A stretch of 26,592 nt of DNA from a virus: positions 1 through 26,592 of IMG/VR virus record IMGVR_UViG_3300035661_000287, one strand, 5' to 3'. Position numbers and translations under genes: made by a program. Below, piece by piece: positions 7,112 to 13,029 of the stretch. The notes beneath the pieces were generated by a model, which had not been told where the DNA came from, did no database searches, and saw only the letters and a list, made by a program, of their open reading frames with translations. Numbering within the stretch: the first letter of the stretch is position 1; each line of letters begins with the position of its first letter.

Positions 7112-8070
7112 GCAAGGTGAGCAACGCAAGCACCTGGGCGCTGGCTTGTCGGCATTTTGGCAGTGACGAGCCGGCGCTAGAGGCGGCCCTGACCGATCCG
7201 GAACGCGACGCCCTGGCCGCGCTTGGTGAGATGCGCGCCGTGAAACAGCACAAACTGGATCTCCGCTATGTGCTGTGCCCCTACTGCCAGTTGCACCGTG
7301 GCCAGGTAGTTCAAATCAGCGGCGGCCTGGCCTGCCAATGTCCAGACTGCGGGACGGTGTCGGTGGATGCTGCCGATCGACAAGCGTGGCTTTTCGATGC
7401 TGAATGGCTGATTCGCAAACTGCGCGGCGCGCTGAGCATCCCGGCCCAGCAGGGCGTGGTGTCCGTGGTCGCCGGCATGTGGCGATTGGGGACATTTCAA
7501 CGCCGCCCCGTCATGCTGGCGCGCAGTCTGGACATGCTGCTACGACAGCCGGCGCTGATTGCGCGCACGCGTGGTGCAGCGGTGCCATGGTTGATCACGC
7601 CGAAACCGATGCGGGATATTGACCATGACCCGCTTGCTGGCGCTGCCGTTTGGCTACCGCTGGAGGAGCGATTCACCTTGTACGGCGGCAACCTCAGTTT
7701 TACGGAACCGGGGGCAGAGCCGGATAGCGATGCACAGACCAATACGACTGAGGCGGTGAACGGTCCGTTTTCGGCGGACTTCCGGTGGGTGCATCTGCCC
7801 GGGGAGTCGTCGCCGATCGCTGTGTCCGAAGCGCAGGCCTCGGTATTCCGTGCCTTCTGGCATTTTGCGGGTCAGGAGCAGGAAGCCCACAACGTGATGG
7901 GACGGGCCGGACTAACTAGCGACAAGCCCATTGATGTGTTCAAGGTCAAGACCAAAAACAAGGACGACCCCAAATACGAAGGGCCGCTGCGCGCCTACAA
8001 GGCATTGATCAATACCAATCAGCGCGCAGGCACCTATGTCATGCCCTGCGCGGCGCCAGTGAAATCCTGA
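7108..8070 (+). CDS. Uncharacterised zinc-ribbon protein of 320 aa, coupled to the 411-aa gene
   Basis: The family is unknown to me. The TTG start at 7108 overlaps the stop of the previous gene (TTGA); a GTG at 7117 is an alternative. Residues 57-81 form a zinc ribbon with CPYC (Cys57, Cys60) and CPDC (Cys78, Cys81). The centre has aromatic-rich stretches such as WLPLEERFTLYGG, and residues 240-315 look like a small winged-helix region (SEAQASVFRAFWHF...LTSDKPIDVFKVKTK). Zinc ribbon plus winged-helix-like end suggests a nucleic-acid-binding protein; this is inference. A strong terminator 20 bp after the stop ends the operon, so these two genes form a closed two-gene unit. Confidence 0.78.
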   Translation: MSKVSNASTWALACRHFGSDEPALEAALTDPERDALAALGEMRAVKQHKLDLRYVLCPYCQLHRGQVVQISGGLACQCPDCGTVSVDAADRQAWLFDAEWLIRKLRGALSIPAQQGVVSVVAGMWRLGTFQRRPVMLARSLDMLLRQPALIARTRGAAVPWLITPKPMRDIDHDPLAGAAVWLPLEERFTLYGGNLSFTEPGAEPDSDAQTNTTEAVNGPFSADFRWVHLPGESSPIAVSEAQASVFRAFWHFAGQEQEAHNVMGRAGLTSDKPIDVFKVKTKNKDDPKYEGPLRAYKALINTNQRAGTYVMPCAAPVKS

Positions 8071-8089
8071 TTTAACAAACCTCCATCAC

Positions 8090-8120
8090 AAAACGGCGGG
8101 CCATTGCGGCTCGCCGTTTT
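8090..8120 (+). terminator. Intrinsic terminator after the two-gene operon
   Basis: Arms AAAACGGCG (8090-8098) and CGCCGTTTT (8112-8120) pair perfectly over 9 bp, with further pairing inside, and end in a U-run. The A-run on the 5' side makes it potentially bidirectional. Confidence 0.8.
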
Positions 8121-8134
8121 CGTTTCTGCGTTCA

Positions 8135-8190
8135 CTGGCGAACCCGAACTTCCAGATCAGTTCGCCAGCCGGTTCCTTAACAGTTCGCCA
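8135..8190. repeat. Three GTTCGCCA sites flanking the early promoter (candidate operators)
   Basis: CTGGCGAAC (8135-8143) is a perfect 9-bp inverted copy of GTTCGCCAG (8160-8168). A third copy, CAGTTCGCCA (8181-8190), repeats 8158-8167 directly, 23 bp further on, about two helical turns. The last two flank the candidate -35 at 8177-8182. No gene occupies this interval. Confidence 0.6.
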
Positions 8191-8205
8191 CCCAAATTTT
8201 TCAAT
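8177..8205 (+). promoter_or_regulatory. Candidate early promoter
   Basis: TTAACA (8177-8182, 5 of 6 matches) and TTCAAT (8200-8205, 4 of 6) are separated by 17 bp, placing a start near 8212 and a short leader before the gene at 8243. The preceding operon is closed by a terminator, so a promoter is needed here. Repeats on both sides of the -35 fit repression by an unidentified factor. Confidence 0.45.
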
Positions 8206-8242
8206 AGCAGCGTTGTTCCTCACCTAACTGAAAGGGGTACCA

Positions 8243-8512
8243 ATGCTGCAATCAACATCAGCAAATCGCGGTCTGTCAGCCACTTTGGCGACGTCTGCAA
8301 GCGTGGCACCGCACGAGCGGCGTGTGCTCTCTGAAACCGAACTAGCACAGCGCTGGGGCGTGAGTCCGAAGACGCTGCAGCGTTGGCGCTCCGAAGGACG
8401 TGGCCCGCACTATCTCAAGCTCTCCAAGCGGGTGACCTATCCGCTGGATGTGGTGACCGAGTACGAGCACAGCGCGCTGCACGTCTCGACATCCGAACGC
8501 GCAGCCAAGTGA
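8243..8512 (+). CDS. Excisionase/MerR-like helix-turn-helix protein
   Basis: An 89-aa protein. After a low-complexity Ser/Ala-rich N-terminus of about 25 residues it has the HTH_17-type domain: LSETELAQRWGVSPKTLQRWRSEGRGP followed by the wing YLKLSKRVTYPLDVVTEYE. Such small proteins act as recombination directionality factors or transcription regulators. It is far from the recombinase gene, but first in the early operon, a usual place for an excisionase or early regulator. The start has AAGGGG 8 bp upstream. Which of the two roles it plays cannot be told from sequence. Confidence 0.78.
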   Translation: MLQSTSANRGLSATLATSASVAPHERRVLSETELAQRWGVSPKTLQRWRSEGRGPHYLKLSKRVTYPLDVVTEYEHSALHVSTSERAAK

Positions 8513-8523
8513 GGGAGATGACT

Positions 8524-9009
8524 ATGACCGACATAACCATCTTCCCCGCCGACATCGCCGAGATGTCCGTAAGTCAATTGGCGGCGCTTTCTCCGGCCCA
8601 GAAGCAGGAAATCAATCACAACCTCGACACCGCCATCGATTGGCTGAAGAAGGCGCGCGCCAAGTTCGATGCCGCCATGGAGCAATCCTATGGCGAGCAG
8701 GCACGCGCCGCTCGACTCGAGGCTGGCAAGGATTTCGGCGCCGTCCACTTCACCGACGGTCCGCTGCGAATCACCGCCGATACGCCTAAGCGCGTGGCGT
8801 GGGATCAAGCCGCACTGGCCGATTTCGCCCAACGCATCGCTGCCACCGGCGACAAGGTCGCTGACTTCATCGACATCGACTACTCGATTTCCGAGCCCCG
8901 CTTTAACGCCTGGCCCACGACCTTGAAGGAAACGTTCGCCAAGGCCCGCACCGTCAAACCCGGCAAAGCCAGTTACCGCCTCGCCCTCGCACAGGAGAAC
9001 CTCGCATGA
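8524..9009 (+). CDS. Uncharacterised early protein (161 aa)
   Basis: No family recognised. The ATG at 8524 was chosen because GAGGGAG (8511-8517) then has proper spacing; the ATG at 8518 abuts it. The protein is acidic and soluble. Residues about 15-65 are helical and rich in Ala, Lys and Gln (SVSQLAALSPAQKQEINHNL, then DWLKKARAKFDAAM), suggesting a coiled coil. The C-terminus ends in a basic stretch with ARTVKPGKASYRL. It lies between the HTH protein and a 96-aa unknown, overlapping the latter by 4 bp (ATGA). A small early phage accessory protein, function unknown. Confidence 0.75.
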   Translation: MTDITIFPADIAEMSVSQLAALSPAQKQEINHNLDTAIDWLKKARAKFDAAMEQSYGEQARAARLEAGKDFGAVHFTDGPLRITADTPKRVAWDQAALADFAQRIAATGDKVADFIDIDYSISEPRFNAWPTTLKETFAKARTVKPGKASYRLALAQENLA

Positions 9010-9296
9010 AAACCTCAACCCTGCATCAGACCCTTCAGGCCAAGCTCGGCGGCTTCGTCGGCGAGCACCTCAGCACCAGCATCCGCTACGAGGACCGCTA
9101 CGGCAACACCGTCGAGAAGCCCTTGCTGGACGCTACTCTCGACGAGGTCGCGTTCGCGATTCAGTCCCTGTGCCGCGAAAGCTCGGCGATTCATCGTCGT
9201 CGCAGTGCCCTCGAAGCGCTTTACACACTGGCCCGTGAGCACACCTACCAAGGCGCCGAAACCGTTGGCGAAATCGCCGTGGGGGTGACGAAATGA
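9006..9296 (+). CDS. Small uncharacterised early protein (96 aa)
   Basis: No family recognised. Its ATG overlaps the previous stop and its stop overlaps the next start (both ATGA), so it is embedded in a coupled run. Residues 20-60 look beta/alpha with charged loops (TSIRYEDRYGNTVEKPLLDA), and a helical C-terminal half follows. No metal or nucleotide motif is visible. Role unknown; co-expressed with the antirepressor-like gene that follows. Confidence 0.72.
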   Translation: MKTSTLHQTLQAKLGGFVGEHLSTSIRYEDRYGNTVEKPLLDATLDEVAFAIQSLCRESSAIHRRRSALEALYTLAREHTYQGAETVGEIAVGVTK

Positions 9297-10042
9297 ACCA
9301 GCTCGTCGCATTCAATTTTGAGTCAAGCAATGTGCGCGTGTGCATGGCTGACAACGGCGAACCGATGTTCGTCGCAGCCGACGTGCTGTCTACCCTGAAC
9401 CTTGATCGCAAAGCACTGGAGCGCCTCGACGATGACGAAAAGGGGGTGAATTCAATTCACACCCCTGGCGGGTCGCAGGACATGACCGTGGTGAACGAGT
9501 CAGGCCTCTTCAACCTAGTGCTGGGCAGCCGCAAGCCCGAAGCCAAACGTTTCAAGCGCTGGGTCACCCACGAGGTGCTGCCCTCCATCCGCAAGACTGG
9601 GTCGTATGCGTCAGTTGGCCCAGTTGCCGCATTGCCCGCGCCGACGCAGGACAAGGTCAACGCCATCCTGTCCATCGGCGAGGCCATTGCTCGCGTACCC
9701 GGCGTGAAACCCGGCATCGCCATGGCGGCGGCGCTGACCGTGATCCATGAGAACACGGGTCTGGCGGTTGATTCCCTGCGCAAGGTGCTGCCTGCGGCCA
9801 ATGAGCCGATCTGCAGTCTCAATCCCACCCAGGTCGGTGAACGGGTCGGCATGTCGGCACGCGCCATCAACACGCGGCTGCAGTCCCTGGGCTTTCAGTT
9901 CAAGAACGATCGCGATGAATGGGAGCTGACCGAGGCAGGCCAGCAGTGGGCAGAAGCGCTGCCGTTCTCGCGCAACGGGCATTCCGGTTACCAGATCCTC
10001 TGGAATCCGGCCGTGACCGATCTGATCCGCGAGGTGGCGTGA
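9293..10042 (+). CDS. BRO-N domain phage antirepressor-like protein
   Basis: A 249-aa protein. Residues 1 to about 105 are a BRO-N domain: an FVAADVLSTLNL segment, TPGGSQDMTVVNESGLFNLV, RKPEAKRFKRWVTHEVLPSI and IRKTGSY. The C-terminal region (about 170-245) has a winged-HTH-like part (LNPTQVGERVGMSARAINTR, then ELTEAGQQWAE). BRO-N proteins bind DNA and act as antirepressors or early regulators in phages. Its likely partner in control is the XRE repressor, but nothing in the sequence proves contact. A compact hairpin-forming inverted repeat lies inside the gene at 9442-9465. Confidence 0.88.
   Translation: MNQLVAFNFESSNVRVCMADNGEPMFVAADVLSTLNLDRKALERLDDDEKGVNSIHTPGGSQDMTVVNESGLFNLVLGSRKPEAKRFKRWVTHEVLPSIRKTGSYASVGPVAALPAPTQDKVNAILSIGEAIARVPGVKPGIAMAAALTVIHENTGLAVDSLRKVLPAANEPICSLNPTQVGERVGMSARAINTRLQSLGFQFKNDRDEWELTEAGQQWAEALPFSRNGHSGYQILWNPAVTDLIREVA
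9442..9465. repeat. Inverted repeat inside the BRO-N gene
   Basis: GTGAATT (9446-9452) and AATTCAC (9454-9460) pair around one base, and the flanking GGGG (9442-9445) pairs with CCCC (9462-9465) after one bulged A, giving an 11-bp near-perfect dyad. It lies in coding sequence that also encodes a conserved part of the domain, so codon constraint may explain it. Confidence 0.4.
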
Positions 10043-10890
10043 TGGCACTGCCAATCATCTCCGCCGAAGAACGGCTCAAGGAACGCCACAGCGCCAAGGT
10101 TGCATTGGTTGGCCCGGCGGGAGTCGGCAAAACCTCCCAGCTCAAGACGCTGCCGACCAACACCACCCTGTTCGTGGACCTCGAGGCCGGCGACCTGTCG
10201 GTGCGCGACTGGACCGGTGACACGGTGCGTCCGCGCACTTGGCCCGAGTTCCGCGATCTGGTGGTGTTCCTGGCCGGACCCATGCCCACCGCTAGTGCCG
10301 ACCAGGCGTTTTCGCAGGCGCACTTTGAGCACGTCTGCACCAGGTTCGGCGATCCGGCGCAGCTGGCCAAGTACGACACCTACTTCGTCGACAGCCTGAC
10401 CGTGCTCTCGCGCTTGTGCTTTGCCTGGTGCAAGACCCAGCCGCAGGCCTTCAGCGAGAAAACCGGCAAGCCTGACAGCCGGGGTGCCTATGGCCAGTTG
10501 GGTCAGGAAATGATCGCGGCGCTCACGCACCTGCAGCATGTCCGCGATAAGCACGTCATCTACGTCGCCATCCTGGAAGAAAAGATGGATGACTTCAACC
10601 GGCGCTTCTACCAGCTGCAACTGGAAGGCAGCAAGACCGCGCTCGAGTTGCCCGGCGTGCTCGATGAGGTCGTGACGCTGGCCATCTTGAAAGCCGACGA
10701 CGGTACCAACTACCGGGGTTTTGTCACCCGCGCCGACAACCCGTTCGGTTACCCCAGCAAGGACCGCAGTGGTCGGCTGGACGCCATTGAGGAGCCACAC
10801 CTCGGAAAACTCATCGCCAAGTGCCTGGGCCAACAACCGGCCCCGGTCGCACCCGTACTGCTGACCCCATCAATCAAGGACCCATCATGA
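10042..10890 (+). CDS. Sak4-like phage ATPase (single-strand annealing / RecA-like)
   Basis: A 282-aa protein starting at 10042 (overlap TGATG with the previous stop). Residues 24-31 are a Walker A, GPAGVGKT. A Walker B-type YFVDSL follows near residue 115. This is the short RecA/RAD51-core NTPase of the AAA_24 type found in phages and called Sak4 when functional. Sak4 ATPases anneal single strands with help from a phage SSB, and the next gene looks like one. Downstream are a Cas4-like nuclease and a primase-helicase, making a replication-recombination cluster. The assignment as Sak4 rather than another phage NTPase is probable, not certain. Confidence 0.82.
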   Translation: MALPIISAEERLKERHSAKVALVGPAGVGKTSQLKTLPTNTTLFVDLEAGDLSVRDWTGDTVRPRTWPEFRDLVVFLAGPMPTASADQAFSQAHFEHVCTRFGDPAQLAKYDTYFVDSLTVLSRLCFAWCKTQPQAFSEKTGKPDSRGAYGQLGQEMIAALTHLQHVRDKHVIYVAILEEKMDDFNRRFYQLQLEGSKTALELPGVLDEVVTLAILKADDGTNYRGFVTRADNPFGYPSKDRSGRLDAIEEPHLGKLIAKCLGQQPAPVAPVLLTPSIKDPS

Positions 10891-11531
10891 ACGCCAATAC
10901 AGCCAGCAACTGGAACGATTTCAATGACGCCGAAGCCCAGCATAGTGCCTTCGATCTGATCCCCAAGGGCACGATCGTGCCGCTGCGCATGACCATCAAG
11001 CCCGGTGGCCATGACGACCACAGTCAGGGTTGGACCGGCGGCTATGCCACCGAGTCCTTCGATACCGGCGCGGTGTACCTCGCCTGCGAGTTCGTCGTGA
11101 CCGGCGGTCCGTTTGCCAAACGCAAGATGTGGTCGAACGTGGGGCTGCACTCGAAGAAGGGGCCGACCTGGGGCCAGATGGGGCGCAGCTTCGTCCGTGC
11201 CGCGCTCAATAGCTCGCGTAATGTCCATCCGCAGGACAACACGCCACAGGCGGCGGCCGCGCGCCGGATCAACAGCTTTGCCGATCTGGACGGCATCGAA
11301 TTCATCGCACGGGTCGATGTGGAAAAGGACGCCAAGGGTGAAGACCGCAATGTGGTGAAGATCGCCATCGAACCGGACCACAAGGATTACGCGGCATTGA
11401 TGGGCGGCGTGCCCAAGGGTCCGACGGGTGGCGGAAATTCCGGCGCACCAGCACAAGCGTCCCCGGCATTCGCCGCACCGGCGCGCGCAGCCCAACCTTC
11501 CGCGACCGGCAAACCGTCGTGGGCACAGTAA
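10887..11531 (+). CDS. Single-stranded-DNA-binding-like protein
   Basis: A 214-aa protein whose ATG overlaps the Sak4-like stop (ATGA). The core (about 1-165) is beta-rich with a pattern of GTIVPLRMTIKPGG, VYLACEFVVTGGPFAKRKMW, GRSFVRAALNSS and DLDGIEFIARVDVEKDA, like DUF669-type phage OB-fold proteins. The tail is flexible, Pro/Ala/Gly-rich, ending in KPSWAQ, much like the unstructured tail of SSBs. Together with its tight coupling to a Sak4-like ATPase this supports a phage SSB role; I cannot show DNA binding from sequence. Confidence 0.72.
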   Translation: MNANTASNWNDFNDAEAQHSAFDLIPKGTIVPLRMTIKPGGHDDHSQGWTGGYATESFDTGAVYLACEFVVTGGPFAKRKMWSNVGLHSKKGPTWGQMGRSFVRAALNSSRNVHPQDNTPQAAAARRINSFADLDGIEFIARVDVEKDAKGEDRNVVKIAIEPDHKDYAALMGGVPKGPTGGGNSGAPAQASPAFAAPARAAQPSATGKPSWAQ

Positions 11532-11543
11532 TGAAAGCCCGCC

Positions 11544-12047
11544 ATGAAATGCTGGGTCTGCTCACGTCAGGCGCGCGGCTACGGCCATACGGAAAACCGG
11601 CACCGGGTGGGCGACCCCCGGCGCTATCCGATCGACTGGGTGTTTTGCTCACGCCGCTGCCAGGACGCGTTTCACAAGATGTACGGGTCCTGGACCCGTG
11701 CGCTGGACCAGGGTCTGCCACCGGAGGCCGCCATGGTTGATGCCACGCCCCTGGAAAAAGCCGCGATGCGCATGTGTCTCAAGTTCTTCGGTGAAGCGGC
11801 GGCCGCCATCGGTTTTGACAAGCCCCTCGGGGCTTACTCCGAAGCAGAGGCGCTGTCCGTGATCGAAGCCATCGTCACGGCCTATGTGGACGAGATGGCC
11901 GCGCAGCATGAACGCACCAAGTATCCGCCAGTGCGCATGCCCGGTACGACGCCCGTCAACGATCCCATCCGCGAATCGCTACCACCCGCGCAGGAGAACC
12001 CGTTCGCGGACATGGAGGATGACCTGCCATGGGAGACCACGCCATGA
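11544..12047 (+). CDS. DUF6511-type zinc-binding protein
   Basis: A 167-aa protein beginning MKCWVCSRQARGYGHT with Cys3, Cys6 and His15, followed by Cys35 and Cys39 in DWVFCSRRCQ, a small zinc finger in the first 40 residues. The pattern matches DUF6511 proteins of phage early regions. Residues 75-130 are helical. The stop overlaps the start of the nuclease gene (ATGA). Biochemical role unknown; position between SSB-like and nuclease genes suggests involvement in DNA metabolism. Confidence 0.78.
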   Translation: MKCWVCSRQARGYGHTENRHRVGDPRRYPIDWVFCSRRCQDAFHKMYGSWTRALDQGLPPEAAMVDATPLEKAAMRMCLKFFGEAAAAIGFDKPLGAYSEAEALSVIEAIVTAYVDEMAAQHERTKYPPVRMPGTTPVNDPIRESLPPAQENPFADMEDDLPWETTP

Positions 12048-12781
12048 TCGATTTCAATTCATCGGCCAGTCTCTCGGGGCGGCTGCAGGAACTGTTCGAC
12101 ATTGCACTGGAAGCCGAACGGGATGCCACTCCGCCGCGCGAGTACCTGGGCGCGTCGCGCCTGGGCGCAGCCTGCGAGCGGCAGCTCCAGTACGAGTACG
12201 CCAAGGCACCCGTGGATCACGGCAAAGGTTTCTCCGGCCGTCTGCTGCGCATCTTCGAACGCGGCCACCGCACCGAGGACATGGTGATCCGCTGGTTGCG
12301 CATGGCGGGTTTCCAACTCAAGACCGAGGACGCCAATGGCCACCAGTTCGGATTTTCGGTGGCCGGTGGTCGCCTGCGTGGCCACGTCGATGGCGTGCTG
12401 ATCTCTGGACCGGATGGCTTTGCCTACCCATCGCTGTGGGAGAACAAATGCCTTGGTGCCAAGTCCTGGCGCGATGTCGAGAAACACAAGCTGGCGGTAT
12501 CCAAGCCCGTCTATGCAGCGCAGATCGCGCTGTACCAGAGCTACCTCGAATTGCACGAGCATCCAGCGATCTTCACCGCCGTCAACGCCGACACGATGGA
12601 GATCTACGCCGAACTGATTCCGTTTGACGCGTCGCTGGCGCAGCGCATGTCCGATCGCGCCGCCCGCGTGATCACGGCCAGTGAGGCCGGTGATCTGCTG
12701 CCGCGCTCGTTCACCGATTCCACCCATTTCGAATGCAAGTTCTGCGCGTGGGCAGATCGTTGCTGGAGGACCACCCCATGA
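12044..12781 (+). CDS. PD-(D/E)XK nuclease, Cas4/RecB-like with Fe-S cluster
   Basis: A 245-aa protein. Asp116 in GHVDGVL, Glu133 and Lys135 in WENKCL form the PD-(D/E)XK catalytic set; QIALYQ at 160-165 is the RecB motif III (QxxxY). Four cysteines match the Cas4/AddB iron-sulfur arrangement: Cys44 in GAACERQ, then Cys231, Cys234 and Cys240 in CKFCAWADRC. Such phage enzymes resect DNA ends to provide single strands for annealing, consistent with the Sak4/SSB genes upstream. The ATG overlaps the previous stop and the stop overlaps the next start. No cas1/cas2 is present, so a CRISPR role is not implied. Confidence 0.88.
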   Translation: MIDFNSSASLSGRLQELFDIALEAERDATPPREYLGASRLGAACERQLQYEYAKAPVDHGKGFSGRLLRIFERGHRTEDMVIRWLRMAGFQLKTEDANGHQFGFSVAGGRLRGHVDGVLISGPDGFAYPSLWENKCLGAKSWRDVEKHKLAVSKPVYAAQIALYQSYLELHEHPAIFTAVNADTMEIYAELIPFDASLAQRMSDRAARVITASEAGDLLPRSFTDSTHFECKFCAWADRCWRTTP

Positions 12782-13029
12782 AAACCACCTCACCCCAGCC
12801 CTCTGTGGTCAGGGAGCCGTTCGTCGATGCGCGCGAAGCGGCCTACACCATGAATCTGCCGATGTACTACATGACCAATGCACGCCAGCGCACCAAATTG
12901 CGTGTCCCGTACTACCGCATTGGTCGCATGATTCGATTCAAGCTCTCGGAACTCGCTGACTGGCAACGCCTGCATGGCAGTGTCGCCCCCGCTACGCACG
13001 CCTCGGGAAGCGAGGTGTCCGATGAGTGA
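12778..13029 (+). CDS. AlpA/excisionase-like HTH protein
   Basis: An 83-aa protein starting at the ATG overlapping the nuclease stop. The middle (VDAREAAYTMNLPMYYMTNA, then YYRIGRMIRFKLSELADWQ) is an HTH_17/AlpA-type fold of about 50 residues. Its stop lies 8 bp into the primase-helicase gene. It is the second small HTH protein of the operon and could regulate replication or transcription; it is less likely to be the recombinase directionality factor given its place among replication genes. Confidence 0.75.
   Translation: MKTTSPQPSVVREPFVDAREAAYTMNLPMYYMTNARQRTKLRVPYYRIGRMIRFKLSELADWQRLHGSVAPATHASGSEVSDE

Noticed and set aside
5927-7129. Long antisense frame (400 codons) opposite the 411-aa gene
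   Set aside because: It mirrors a sense gene with better ribosome site, promoter and coupling; its translation has low-complexity, His/Gln-rich text typical of a GC-rich coding shadow.
12044-12781. Cas4-like nuclease as evidence of a CRISPR system
   Set aside because: No cas1, cas2 or repeat-spacer array is visible in the window; phage Cas4-like nucleases are common in recombination modules.
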